Positions 7,943-16,264 of a DNA stretch of 64,000 nucleotides are shown piece by piece (the stretch's first letter is position 1; each line of letters starts with the position of its first letter). The notes below the pieces were generated by a model, which was not told the DNA's origin, did no database searches, and was given only the letters and a program-made list of their open reading frames with translations. The stretch comes from Syntrophorhabdaceae bacterium (lineage in GTDB: Bacteria; Desulfobacterota; Syntrophorhabdia; Syntrophorhabdales; Syntrophorhabdaceae). The DNA is taken from NCBI GenBank assembly GCA_035541755.1, contig DATKMQ010000103.1:1-64000 (forward strand). Reading direction: 5' to 3'. The translations under genes and the position numbers were made by a program.

Positions 7943-8800
7943 ATGATCACCTTGACCTACTATCCCGGCTGCTCCATGAAGACTTCGAGCAAATTCTACG
8001 AGGCGTCTCTCAAGGAGATATTCTCCTTTTACGGGATCGGCCTCAAAGAACTCGATGACTGGTCATGCTGCGGGGCTTCCGCTGCACACACGATCGACGA
8101 GAGGCTCGCCCACGCGCTATCCGCCCGCAACATAGCCGTGGCAGAAGGTGAGGGGAACCATTTCTTTGCGCCCTGTTCTGCCTGCTATAACCGGGCAAAG
8201 ATCACGAATGATGCAATCCGAAAGGATGCTACCCTGCGTGAGGAAGTGAATAGTATGATCGCACCCCTTCAATGCCGGGGCACAGTCGAAGTCAAGAACA
8301 TTATAGAGGTGCTCCGCGACCACGTGGGCCTTGAACGGATCGCCGCAAGCATCGCCTACGACCTCTCCGCCATCAAAGTAGCGCCTTATTACGGCTGCGT
8401 GCTCACGCGCATACCCGGGGTCGATGTATTTGACGATGTGGAGAATCCTACGAGCATGGACGACCTGCTCTGGGTGACCGGGGTAGACCCGGTGGTCTGG
8501 CCCTATAAGATGGAATGTTGCGGGGCGAGTAAGACCCTCACGAACAAGGATGTGACCACGAGACTATCCGGGAAGATCATGGATATGGCGATCTCGGTAG
8601 GCGCGGATATGATCGTCACGCCCTGCCCTCTCTGCCAGATGAACCTGGACCTCCTCCCCTATCTCGGCAGAACGGACAAGAACCTCCCTGTGCTCTTCCT
8701 GACCGAGATCTATGAACTCGCGCTTTTTGGGAAGATTGCTGGCGGGTCATCGCACATCATACCGGTGGATGGCCTCGCGGATAAGGTGAAAAAGAAATGA
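7943..8800 (+). CDS. hdrB: Heterodisulfide reductase-like subunit B
   Basis: 285 residues with two CCG domains: C10-x31-C42C43-x34-C78xxC81 and C152-x39-C192C193-x34-C228xxC231, the ligands of the two noncubane [4Fe-4S] clusters of HdrB. In methanogens this subunit reduces CoM-S-S-CoB. In the MetVF-HdrABC-MvhD complex its substrate is not the heterodisulfide and it may pass electrons to MetVF. It is co-directional with hdrC and hdrA. Confidence 0.95.
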   Translation: MITLTYYPGCSMKTSSKFYEASLKEIFSFYGIGLKELDDWSCCGASAAHTIDERLAHALSARNIAVAEGEGNHFFAPCSACYNRAKITNDAIRKDATLREEVNSMIAPLQCRGTVEVKNIIEVLRDHVGLERIAASIAYDLSAIKVAPYYGCVLTRIPGVDVFDDVENPTSMDDLLWVTGVDPVVWPYKMECCGASKTLTNKDVTTRLSGKIMDMAISVGADMIVTPCPLCQMNLDLLPYLGRTDKNLPVLFLTEIYELALFGKIAGGSSHIIPVDGLADKVKKK

Positions 8801-8829
8801 AGGGAACTAAGACCCAGGAATAAGAGATC

Positions 8830-9183
8830 ATGGACGTGACGGAAAAGATTGCCTTTATAAAAACACACGATCCGGACGGTGCGGCGCGCCTTGAGCGGTT
8901 AATCGGCAAGAGAGAAAATCTTGTGCGTGAGGGGAATGTGTACAAAGAGAAGTTTACCGAGAGGCAGTTCACTCTCGTCTTTAACCCGCTTCTGGACGCG
9001 ACCTATGAGCGGACCCGCATACTGGAGATACTCTCGAGAGGCGACAGTACCATACCTGCAATTTCCGAAAAAATCGGTCTGTCAAGGGAGAAAGTCTTCG
9101 CTGCAATAAAAGACCTCATGAGAAAAAATCTCGTTGAAATAGCGCATCACCAGGAGCGGGATGCCACATTCAGGAAAAAGTGA
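8830..9183 (+). CDS. Winged-helix protein encoded inside the hdr operon
   Basis: 117 residues: a charged N-terminal helical part, then a winged helix-turn-helix at about residues 59-110 (RTRILEILSRGDSTIPAIS, EKIGLSREKVFAAIKDLMRK, followed by a basic wing). It resembles ArsR/MarR-like DNA-binding domains, although such folds also occur as protein-docking modules. It lies 29 nt after hdrB and 6 nt before hdrA, so it is made with the complex. It could be an autoregulator of the operon or an accessory subunit; the sequence does not decide. Confidence 0.7.
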   Translation: MDVTEKIAFIKTHDPDGAARLERLIGKRENLVREGNVYKEKFTERQFTLVFNPLLDATYERTRILEILSRGDSTIPAISEKIGLSREKVFAAIKDLMRKNLVEIAHHQERDATFRKK

Positions 9184-9189
9184 GACGGC

Positions 9190-12100
9190 ATGGATAAGGT
9201 AGGAAAAGTTCTCGTTATCGGCGGCGGCATTGGCGGCATGGAGGCCTCGCTCAACCTTGTGGAGGCGGGCTTTCGCGTCTATCTCGCTGACGAGAAACCG
9301 AACATCGGCGGCAGCATGTCCCAGCTCGACAAGACATTTCCTACGAACGACTGCTCCATGTGCATCATGGCCCCCAAGCTCGTGGAAGTTGGAAGAAACC
9401 CGAACATAGAGCTACTCATGAATTCAGAGGTGGTGGCCTTAGAGGGTGAGCCGGGTAATTTCACCGTTACCTTGAAACGAAGGCCCCGCAGGGTCCTGCC
9501 CGAAAAATGCACCTCCTGTGCACTCTGCGCCCCAAGCTGTCCTCTAGAAGTCAAGGCCGACTACAATGAGGGACTCTCCAAAAAAAGTGCCGCATTCATC
9601 AATTTTCCCCAGGCCATCCCTTCCACGTATATGATCGACAGACAGATCGCCCCCTGCGTGAACCGCTGTCCCGTGAACTTAAATGCCCGGGACTACGTGG
9701 GACTCATCGCCGAAGGGCGCTTCCTCGAAGCACTCGATTTGATCAGGGAACGACTTCCCTTCCCCGGCATCATTGGCCGCATCTGTGCGCATCCGTGCGA
9801 GGACGAGTGCCTGCGCGGACGCAAGGTCGAGCAGCCCATCGCCATCTGCGCGCTAAAACGGTTCGTGGCCGATTTTGAGAAGGGCAAAAGAGAGGCCCCA
9901 ATACCTGAGATCGGCCCGGATACCGGCAAGAAAATAGCCGTGATCGGCGGCGGTCCCGCGGGTATGAGCTGCGCCATTGAACTTCGCAAATCGGGTCACG
10001 CCGTGACCATCTTCGAGGCCCAAGACAAGCTGGGAGGCATGCTCTATCTTGGCATCCCGGCTTACCGGCTCCCCAAGGAGGAGCTCGCGCGGGAAGTCTC
10101 TATCATCGAAAAGATGGGCGTTGAGGTAAAGTACAACACGCTCGTTGGCAAGGACGTGGCAGTCAAAGATCTCTTGAATAAGTTCGATGCGATCTTCTTT
10201 GCTGTTGGCGCTCACGGAGGCAGAGGCTTAGGAATAGAGAACGAAAACGCTCAAGGCGTATTGGGCGGCATAGACTTTCTCCGCAGCGTCAATAAAGGCA
10301 CACCCATGCCTCTTGGAAAGACGGTCTTTGTTATCGGCGGCGGAAACGTGGCCATAGACGTGGCCTTAACCGCTGTAAGATCCGGCGCCGAGCGCGTGCA
10401 TATGGCATGTCTTGAGACCTGGGACGAGATGCCCGCCCACACCTGGGAGATCGACCAGGCCGTATCCGAAGGGGTTCAAGTCCATACATCCTGGGGGCCA
10501 AGACGCATCCTCGCACGTGACGGAAAGCTCACCGGCATAGAATTCAAACGGTGCACTGCCGTATTCGACGCCTCCGGTCGTTTCAGTCCCTGCTACGACG
10601 ACGGCACTACCCTTTCATTCGATGCGGACACAGTGATTCTCGCCATCGGGCAGGCCATGGATACGGGCTTTCTAAAGGACGCTCACGGATTGGAGATCTA
10701 CCGTGACGGCAGAATCAAGACAGACCCCGTAACCCTCGAAACCACGCTCAAAGGCGTTTTTGCCGGCGGCGACGTGGCAACGGGTCCCAAGCTTGCCATC
10801 GACGCAATCAATCAGGGACAGGTTGCCGCCGAATCCATCAACCGATATCTCGCGGGCAAAGATATCAAGGCAGGTCGACTTGCAAAAGAAGATGAGCTCG
10901 TCGAAGACGTGCCGGAGGTGATCGAAAAGAAGGCCCGCGTGCTCATCCCGGAAGTGCCGCTATCGGAGCGTAAGGGGTTTGACGAGGTGTATCTGACGCT
11001 AAGCGCAGAGGCAGCGATGGAGGAGGCAAAGCGATGCCTTAACTGTCGCCGGTGCCTCGGATGCCGCATCTGCGAGGAATTCTGCAAGCCTCAAGCCATT
11101 GACTACCTCATAGAACCTACCGAAGAAAAGATCAACGTGGGGAGCATCATCATCGCCACCGGTTTTGATGAATACGACGCGAACGCAAAGAAAGAACTAG
11201 GCTACGGTATCTATAGCAATGTGCTGACGAGCATCGAATTTGAACGTGTCCTCTCGGCAACCGGACCCACGGGCAGCGTGATCATGCGCCCCTCCGATGG
11301 AAGGATACCCAAAAAGATCGCCTTTCTTCAGTGCGTGGGGAGCCGCGACAAAGTAAACGAATACTGCTCGTCCGTGTGCTGCATGTACGCCACAAAAGAG
11401 GCGGTCATTGCCAAGGAACACCAGCGGGATATCGAGGCCGCCATCTTCTATATCGATATACGGGCCTTCGGTAAAGGCTTTGACCAGTACTATGAGCGGG
11501 CAAAGAACGAGTACGGAGTCCGCTACGTAAAATCGACCATATCGCGCGTGCTCGAAGACATTAAGACCAAAGACGTGGAGATCACCTACATCGATGAGGA
11601 CGGCGTGCTCAAGACCGAGATGTTCGATATGCTCGTGCTCTCCGTGGGGTTGAGGCCGCCGAAGACGCTCGCAAAACTCTCGTCGGTGCTCGATGTGGCG
11701 CTCAACGAATACGGCTTCGTGAAGACTGACACGGGTAGTCCTCTTATCACCTCCCGGCAAGGCATCTACGTGAGCGGTGCGGCGGAATCGCCCAAGGACA
11801 TCCCGGAGACGGTCATGCAGTCCGCGGGCGCGGCATGTGAAGCGGCATCTATCATAGCGGACGCCCGGGGTAAAGACCTCGTGGTCCTAGAGCTGCCCGA
11901 AGAAAAGAATGTGGATGAAGAAGAGCCACGAATCGGCGTCTTCATCTGTAACTGTGGGATTAACATCGGCGGCGTGGTCAATGTGCCGGAGGTGCAGGCC
12001 TACGCAAAGACGCTACCCAATGTGGTGCTGTCCGATGAAAACCTCTTTACCTGTTCTCAGGATACGCAGGACAAGATGAAGAGGGTCATCGACGAATACA

Positions 12101-13593
12101 AGATCAATCGCGTGGTCGTGGCATCCTGTTCACCCCGTACCCATGAGCCGCTCTTCAGGGCAACTATACGGGAGGCGGGCCTTAACAAATACCTCTTCGA
12201 GATGGCAAACATCCGCGATCAATGTTCCTGGGTCCACATGCAGGACAAACCGGGCGCCACCGAAAAGGCAAAAGACCTGGTGAGAATGGCGGTCACCAAT
12301 GCCAACTACATTCGGCCGCTCAAAGAAGTCACGATCCACGTGAACCACAGGGCGCTCGTGGCAGGCGGCGGCATTGCCGGCCTGACGGCGGCGCTTAAAC
12401 TTGCCGGTCAGAACTTCGAGGTCTTCCTCATCGAAAAAGACGCGGAACTTGGCGGGAACTTGAGACACATATACCACACCGTGGACGGCATGGATGTGCA
12501 GGCGTTCCTCAAGGATACGGTCGAGAAGGTTCTCAGTCATCCGTTGATCCATGTGGAGCGCGAGGCCACAATCGTAGGCCATTCCGGGTTTAAGGGTAAT
12601 TTTTCTACAGAGATCGCAATCGGACCGACAAAAGAAAGAAAGACCATTGAGCACGGTATCATCGTGGTGGCGGTGGGAGGCGAGGAATTTAAACCCCACG
12701 GCAAATATCTCTACGGCGAAGATCCGCGCATTATGACGCAGACCGAATTCGAGAACGCGCATGCGGAAGGAAAACTGCATCAGTTTCAGCGTTGCGTCAT
12801 GGTGCAGTGCGTGGGCTCACGGGACGAAGAACGACCATACTGCAGCAGGGTGTGCTGCTCCCTGGCCGTGAAAAATGCCATCGACATCAAAGAAAAAGAC
12901 CCGAATACCGATGTAGTTATCCTGTACCGGGATATCAGGACCTACGGCTTTCTGGAGAAATATTACCTCAAGGCGAGAAACCTGGGTGTCAGGTTCATCC
13001 GCTTCGAGCCGGAGAACCCTCCCGTGGTAAAGAATGAGCAGGGTGAACTTTCCATAGCCTGTTTTGAACCGTCTGTGGGCGAGAATATCACATTCAAAAC
13101 TGATCTCTTAGTCTTGAGTAGCGCCATCGTGGCAGGCGACAACAAAGGGCTGGCCACTCTTCTCAAAGTGCCGAGGACAAATGAAGGCTTCTTCTTCGAG
13201 GCCCATATGAAATTGCGGCCCGTGGACTTTGCCTCCGACGGCATGTTTCTCTGCGGACTCGCCCATTCGCCCAAGAACATTCAGGAGAGCATTACCCAGG
13301 CTGAAGGCGCCGTAGCCAGGGCGCTCACCATCCTTGCAAAGGACACCATGGCCGTGGGCGGTGTGGTGGCGACCGTGGATGCAGACAAGTGTGCCGCGTG
13401 TCTCACCTGTGTCAGGACATGTCCATATTCCGTCCCGGTCATAAACGAAAAGGGTGAGGCCGAAATAGATATCAGCAAGTGCAAGGGGTGCGGCAATTGT
13501 GTGGCCGAATGCCCTGCAAAGGCGATCGATCTTATGCATTACAGGGACGCGCAGCTTATCGAGAAGACGAAAGCGCTCTGTGTGGAGAGATAG
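9190..13593 (+). CDS. hdrA: Giant HdrA: two HdrA modules, the first interrupted by an NfnB/GltD-type NAD(P)H module
   Basis: 1467 residues. Module 1: FAD motif GGGIGG (11-16), NDCSMC (53-58), first cluster CTSCALCAPSC (107-117), then the segment ending STYMID (145-150). An inserted dihydropyrimidine dehydrogenase-N/GltD unit follows at ~155-560: Cys-rich APCVNRCPV and GRICAHPCEDEC, FAD motif VIGGGPAGMS (251-260), NAD(P) motif VIGGGNVAIDVA (381-392) and FAGGDVATGPK (524-534). Module 1 then resumes with CLNCRRCLGCRICEEFC (616-632) and QCVGSRD..YCSSVCC (714-731). Module 2 is a full HdrA: N-terminal domain from ~914 (GVFICNCGINIGG), FAD motif AGGGIAGL (1058-1065), QCVGSRD..YCSRVCC (1206-1223) and two C-terminal clusters (C1401-C1411 and C1431-C1441 groups). 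HdrA carries the flavins used for electron bifurcation. The built-in NfnB-like part is expected to accept NAD(P)H electrons (inference). Confidence 0.93.
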   Translation: MDKVGKVLVIGGGIGGMEASLNLVEAGFRVYLADEKPNIGGSMSQLDKTFPTNDCSMCIMAPKLVEVGRNPNIELLMNSEVVALEGEPGNFTVTLKRRPRRVLPEKCTSCALCAPSCPLEVKADYNEGLSKKSAAFINFPQAIPSTYMIDRQIAPCVNRCPVNLNARDYVGLIAEGRFLEALDLIRERLPFPGIIGRICAHPCEDECLRGRKVEQPIAICALKRFVADFEKGKREAPIPEIGPDTGKKIAVIGGGPAGMSCAIELRKSGHAVTIFEAQDKLGGMLYLGIPAYRLPKEELAREVSIIEKMGVEVKYNTLVGKDVAVKDLLNKFDAIFFAVGAHGGRGLGIENENAQGVLGGIDFLRSVNKGTPMPLGKTVFVIGGGNVAIDVALTAVRSGAERVHMACLETWDEMPAHTWEIDQAVSEGVQVHTSWGPRRILARDGKLTGIEFKRCTAVFDASGRFSPCYDDGTTLSFDADTVILAIGQAMDTGFLKDAHGLEIYRDGRIKTDPVTLETTLKGVFAGGDVATGPKLAIDAINQGQVAAESINRYLAGKDIKAGRLAKEDELVEDVPEVIEKKARVLIPEVPLSERKGFDEVYLTLSAEAAMEEAKRCLNCRRCLGCRICEEFCKPQAIDYLIEPTEEKINVGSIIIATGFDEYDANAKKELGYGIYSNVLTSIEFERVLSATGPTGSVIMRPSDGRIPKKIAFLQCVGSRDKVNEYCSSVCCMYATKEAVIAKEHQRDIEAAIFYIDIRAFGKGFDQYYERAKNEYGVRYVKSTISRVLEDIKTKDVEITYIDEDGVLKTEMFDMLVLSVGLRPPKTLAKLSSVLDVALNEYGFVKTDTGSPLITSRQGIYVSGAAESPKDIPETVMQSAGAACEAASIIADARGKDLVVLELPEEKNVDEEEPRIGVFICNCGINIGGVVNVPEVQAYAKTLPNVVLSDENLFTCSQDTQDKMKRVIDEYKINRVVVASCSPRTHEPLFRATIREAGLNKYLFEMANIRDQCSWVHMQDKPGATEKAKDLVRMAVTNANYIRPLKEVTIHVNHRALVAGGGIAGLTAALKLAGQNFEVFLIEKDAELGGNLRHIYHTVDGMDVQAFLKDTVEKVLSHPLIHVEREATIVGHSGFKGNFSTEIAIGPTKERKTIEHGIIVVAVGGEEFKPHGKYLYGEDPRIMTQTEFENAHAEGKLHQFQRCVMVQCVGSRDEERPYCSRVCCSLAVKNAIDIKEKDPNTDVVILYRDIRTYGFLEKYYLKARNLGVRFIRFEPENPPVVKNEQGELSIACFEPSVGENITFKTDLLVLSSAIVAGDNKGLATLLKVPRTNEGFFFEAHMKLRPVDFASDGMFLCGLAHSPKNIQESITQAEGAVARALTILAKDTMAVGGVVATVDADKCAACLTCVRTCPYSVPVINEKGEAEIDISKCKGCGNCVAECPAKAIDLMHYRDAQLIEKTKALCVER

Positions 13594-13763
13594 AACGATG
13601 AGCAGTAAACAGACTATATCAGATTTGAAATCTGCAGCAAGGAAACCAGTTCCTTTGCTCGCGCTGCGGGTGCTTTACCCTTGCTACGATTCATCTGCGC
13701 TCAATTCTCGAACTCGCTTTGTCGCTCCAAACCCAACTATTCGCTGTGTCACAAGGAGCATTG

Positions 13764-14210
13764 ATGGGCAATTTTGAACCGGATATCATAGCCTTCTGTT
13801 GCGAATACTGAGGATACGCGGCCGCGGACCTGGCAGGTTCGATGAGACTTACGTATCCGACCAACATCAAGATCGTAAAGGTGCCCTGCACAGGCAGGGT
13901 CGATATTATGCTTATGATGAAGGCATTTGAAAACGGGGCAGACGGCGTCTGTCTCGTGGGTTGTCTGGAGGGCGATTGCCATTATCTGGTGGGCAACCTC
14001 AAGGCAAAAAGACGCGTGGAATACGTAAAGAAATTACTTGATGAATGCGGCATCGGCGGCGAGCGCGTGGCTATGTACAATCTGTCTTCTGCCCAGGGCC
14101 AGCGATTTGCCGAGGCAGCGCGCGAGATGGGAGAGAAGATAAAGGCACTCGGACCAAATCCTGCAAAGCAGGGATCAGGGGCCAGGGATCAGGGACCAGG
14201 AAACCAATGA
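13764..14210 (+). CDS. mvhD: MvhD/FrhD-type subunit, selenoprotein (in-frame TGA = Sec16)
   Basis: 148 residues when TGA at 13809-13811 is read as selenocysteine. The family's N-terminal motif FCCxWCxYAGADLAG appears here as FCCEYUGYAAADLAG, so Sec stands exactly where cysteine normally sits. Later motifs match too: VPCTGRVD and GADGVCLVGCLEGDCHY. The ATG at 13764 has AAGGAG 5 nt upstream, while the next ATG (13842) has none and would remove the [2Fe-2S] cysteines. MvhD passes electrons between hydrogenase or other donors and HdrA. The last ~14 codons (SGARDQGPGNQ) are read from an inserted G-rich repeat. The 170 nt between hdrA and this gene holds a short unsupported frame and small inverted repeats (AGATTTGAAATCT; GCAAGGAA../TTCCTTTGC). 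Confidence 0.9.
13809..13841 (+). promoter_or_regulatory. Candidate bacterial SECIS element with the UGA codon
   Basis: Fourteen bases after the UGA, CGGACC (13825-13830) and GGTTCG (13836-13841) form a 6-bp stem (one G-U pair) with the 5-nt apical loop TGGCA. Bacterial SECIS elements are short hairpins directly 3' of the UGA with a GG/GU feature in the apical loop for SelB binding, which fits by position and loop content. The same bases encode the conserved ADLAGS residues, so the fold is also constrained by coding. Confidence 0.65.
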
Positions 14211-14228
14211 ACCAAATACGTGATAATA

Positions 14229-14590
14229 GTTTGTCGGGTTTGTCTTGTTTGTACGGTTTGTTTGGTTTCAACCAAATAAACCAAAAAAACCAGAGAAACC
14301 AGATCAACAAGAATAGTTTGTATGGTTTCAACCAGATAAACAAAACAAACCATATGAACCAAATAAATAAAGAAGGTTTGTCGGGTTTGTCTTGTTTGTC
14401 AGGTTTATATGGTTTCAACCAGATAAACCAAAGAAACCAAACAAACAGAGATAATAGTTTGTCGGGTTTGTCTTGTTTGTACGGTTTGTTTGGTTTCAAC
14501 CAAATAAACCAAAAAAACCAGAGAAACCAGATGAACAAGAATGGTTTGTATGGTTTCAATCAGATAAACCAAAGAAACCAAACAAACAGA
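14229..14590. repeat. 9-bp repeat array folded into serial hairpins, locus 2 (inside the operon)
   Basis: Runs of GGTTTGTCT-like units are followed by inverted runs (AAACCA-type units), joined through short palindromic centres GGTTTCAACC at 14264, 14324, 14411 and 14492 and GGTTTCAATC at 14552. The block 14222-14340 is repeated almost exactly at 14450-14568, so part of the array arose by direct duplication. No gene is supported between mvhD (ends 14210) and metV (starts 14629); frames through the array give NQINQ- or KPNKP-type low-complexity peptides. Confidence 0.92.
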
Positions 14591-14628
14591 GAACGGGAAG
14601 GGCAGTCCCGCAGAATAAAGGAGTTATC

Positions 14629-15300
14629 ATGATAGTAGCAGACAGAAAACCGTTTGACGAGATTATGAAGATGCTCGCGCCGTACACAAAAATTCTGCTT
14701 GTGGCGTGCAACGAGTGCGTCACGGTCTGTTCCGTGGGCGGCACAAAAGAGGTGGAAGTGCTCGCATCGGAGATACGCATGGCCCGCGCCAAAGACGGCG
14801 TGCCCGTAGAAGTGAAAGAGCACACGCTCGAGAGGCAGTGCGACCCCGAATATGCCGAGGAGTTGAAACCCTTGATAGACAACTATGAGGTCGTGATCTC
14901 CATGGCCTGCGGGTGCGGCGTCCAGACCGTAGCCGGAACGTATCCGAATAAATATGTGGTGCCCGCGGTGAACACAACCTTTATGGGCTCCTCTGAAGAA
15001 CAAGGCGTGTGGAAAGAGATGTGCCAGGGATGCGGCAACTGCGTGCTCGACAAAACACTCGGGCTCTGTCCCGTGGCGCGCTGTGCCAAGAGTCTTTTCA
15101 ACGGTCCCTGCGGGGGATCTCAGGTCGGCGGTTCCTGCGAAGTAAACAAAGATACGCCCTGCGTGTGGCAGCTCATCGTCAAAAAAATGAAAGAGATGAA
15201 TATGATGGAAAAATATATGGAAATTCAGCCCGTGAAGAATTGGTCAACGGCGAGAGACGGGGGTCCGAGAAAAAGGATCAGGGAGGACTTGAAGATATGA
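14629..15300 (+). CDS. metV: MetV: methylene-THF reductase C-terminal-domain zinc/Fe-S partner
   Basis: 223 residues of the MTHFR-C (MetV) family, the obligatory partner of MetF in Wood-Ljungdahl organisms. Cysteine groups seen: ACNECVTVCSVGG near residue 23, ISMACGCGVQTVAGTYP (about 87-103), CQGCGNCVLDK (about 132-142), then CPVARC and GPCGGSQVGGSCEV. These bind Zn and an Fe-S cluster in the family. The ATG at 14629 has AAAGGAG 5 nt upstream; an upstream in-frame start would run through the repeat array and is rejected. Its stop overlaps the metF start (ATGA), indicating translational coupling. Confidence 0.92.
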   Translation: MIVADRKPFDEIMKMLAPYTKILLVACNECVTVCSVGGTKEVEVLASEIRMARAKDGVPVEVKEHTLERQCDPEYAEELKPLIDNYEVVISMACGCGVQTVAGTYPNKYVVPAVNTTFMGSSEEQGVWKEMCQGCGNCVLDKTLGLCPVARCAKSLFNGPCGGSQVGGSCEVNKDTPCVWQLIVKKMKEMNMMEKYMEIQPVKNWSTARDGGPRKRIREDLKI

Positions 15301-16214
15301 GCACAGAGAGCAATCTGGAAAAAGTTCTCTTAAGCGGGGCCTTTGCGGTGACCGGCGAGTGCGGCCCTCCGCGCGGCGCCGACACCGAAGTAATCCGGAA
15401 GAAGGGCGCCTTTCTCAAAGGCTATGTGGATGCCGTGAACGTGACTGACAACCAGACGAGCGTGGTCAGGATGAGCAGCTTTTCCGCATCCCTGGTTTTG
15501 AAGGAAATGGGCTTCGATCCGGTCATGCAGATGGTCTGCCGCGACAGAAACCGTATCGCCATACAGAGTGATGTGCTGGGTGCGGCCGCACTCGGTATCA
15601 ACAACCTCGTCTGCCTCTCCGGCGACCACCAGACCTTCGGTGACCATGCATCGGCAAAGAACGTTTTCGATATCGATTCCATGCAGCTCATTCAGACTGT
15701 GTCACAGATGAAAAACCAGGGCAAATTCATAAGCGGCGAAGACGTCAAGGGCAAACCAAATCTCTTTATCGGCTGCGCCGAGAACCCCTTTGCAGATCCG
15801 TTTGAGATACGCGCCATGCGTCTTGCTAAGAAGGCCGCAGCAGGCGCCCAGTTCGTCCAGACCCAGTGTGTGTTCAATGTGGACAAGTTCGAGAAGTGGA
15901 TGGAGATGGTCCGCGATCTCGGCGTCCACGAAAGGATGTATATCCTCGCAGGTATTACGCCATATAAATCAATCGGCATGGCAAATTACATGAAAAAGTC
16001 CGTCCCCGGGATGGACGTGCCCGATGAGCATATCGCGCGTCTAAAAGGCGTGGCCAAAGAAAAGGTCGCCGAGGAAGGCGTGAACATATGCCTGGAGATT
16101 ATAGAGCGCGTGAAATCAATCAAGGGCGTGGCGGGCATCCACATCATGGCTATAGAATGGGAGCAGATAGTGGCAGACATAGTTACGCGCGCTAAGCTGC
16201 ATCCGCGTCCATAA
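15297..16214 (+). CDS. metF: Methylenetetrahydrofolate reductase, MetF-type subunit
   Basis: 305 residues, TIM-barrel MTHFR. Near the N-terminus FAVTGECGPPRGAD supplies the conserved Glu/PP segment. VDAVNVTDNQTSVVRMS, VCRDRNRIAIQSDVLGA and GAQFVQTQCVFNVDKF are typical of the short archaeal/acetogen form, which lacks an NAD(P)H regulatory domain. It reduces 5,10-methylene-THF to 5-methyl-THF with electrons delivered through MetV and the Hdr subunits. Starts on the ATGA shared with the metV stop. It is the last gene of the operon and its stop codon lies in a long hairpin. Confidence 0.95.
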   Translation: MSTESNLEKVLLSGAFAVTGECGPPRGADTEVIRKKGAFLKGYVDAVNVTDNQTSVVRMSSFSASLVLKEMGFDPVMQMVCRDRNRIAIQSDVLGAAALGINNLVCLSGDHQTFGDHASAKNVFDIDSMQLIQTVSQMKNQGKFISGEDVKGKPNLFIGCAENPFADPFEIRAMRLAKKAAAGAQFVQTQCVFNVDKFEKWMEMVRDLGVHERMYILAGITPYKSIGMANYMKKSVPGMDVPDEHIARLKGVAKEKVAEEGVNICLEIIERVKSIKGVAGIHIMAIEWEQIVADIVTRAKLHPRP

Positions 16215-16264
16215 TGTTTGTTTTAATCGGCTGATGATGTCTCAGCCTAGATTAAAACAAACAT
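16214..16264 (+). terminator. Long hairpin at the end of the hdr-met operon
   Basis: A perfect 15-bp inverted repeat (ATGTTTGTTTTAATC / GATTAAAACAAACAT) encloses a second stem (GGCTGA/TCAGCC). It begins on the last base of the metF stop codon. The outer stem is T-rich on its 5' arm and A-rich on its 3' arm and no U-run follows, so it could be a Rho-independent-like terminator, a 3' mRNA-stabilising hairpin or a symmetrical protein-binding site. Confidence 0.65.

Noticed and set aside
13598-13777. Short frame between hdrA and mvhD
   Set aside because: It overlaps the mvhD start, has unusual composition and no recognisable domain; the interval looks like a small repeat insertion.
13809-13811. 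TGA as a nonsense mutation making mvhD a pseudogene
   Set aside because: The stop sits exactly at a family cysteine, the frame is intact on both sides, the upstream ATG has a strong ribosome-binding site and a SECIS-like hairpin follows. Sec is the simpler reading.
14229-14590. CRISPR array
   Set aside because: The units are 9 bp and contiguous, there are no unique spacers of constant length, and no cas genes are present.
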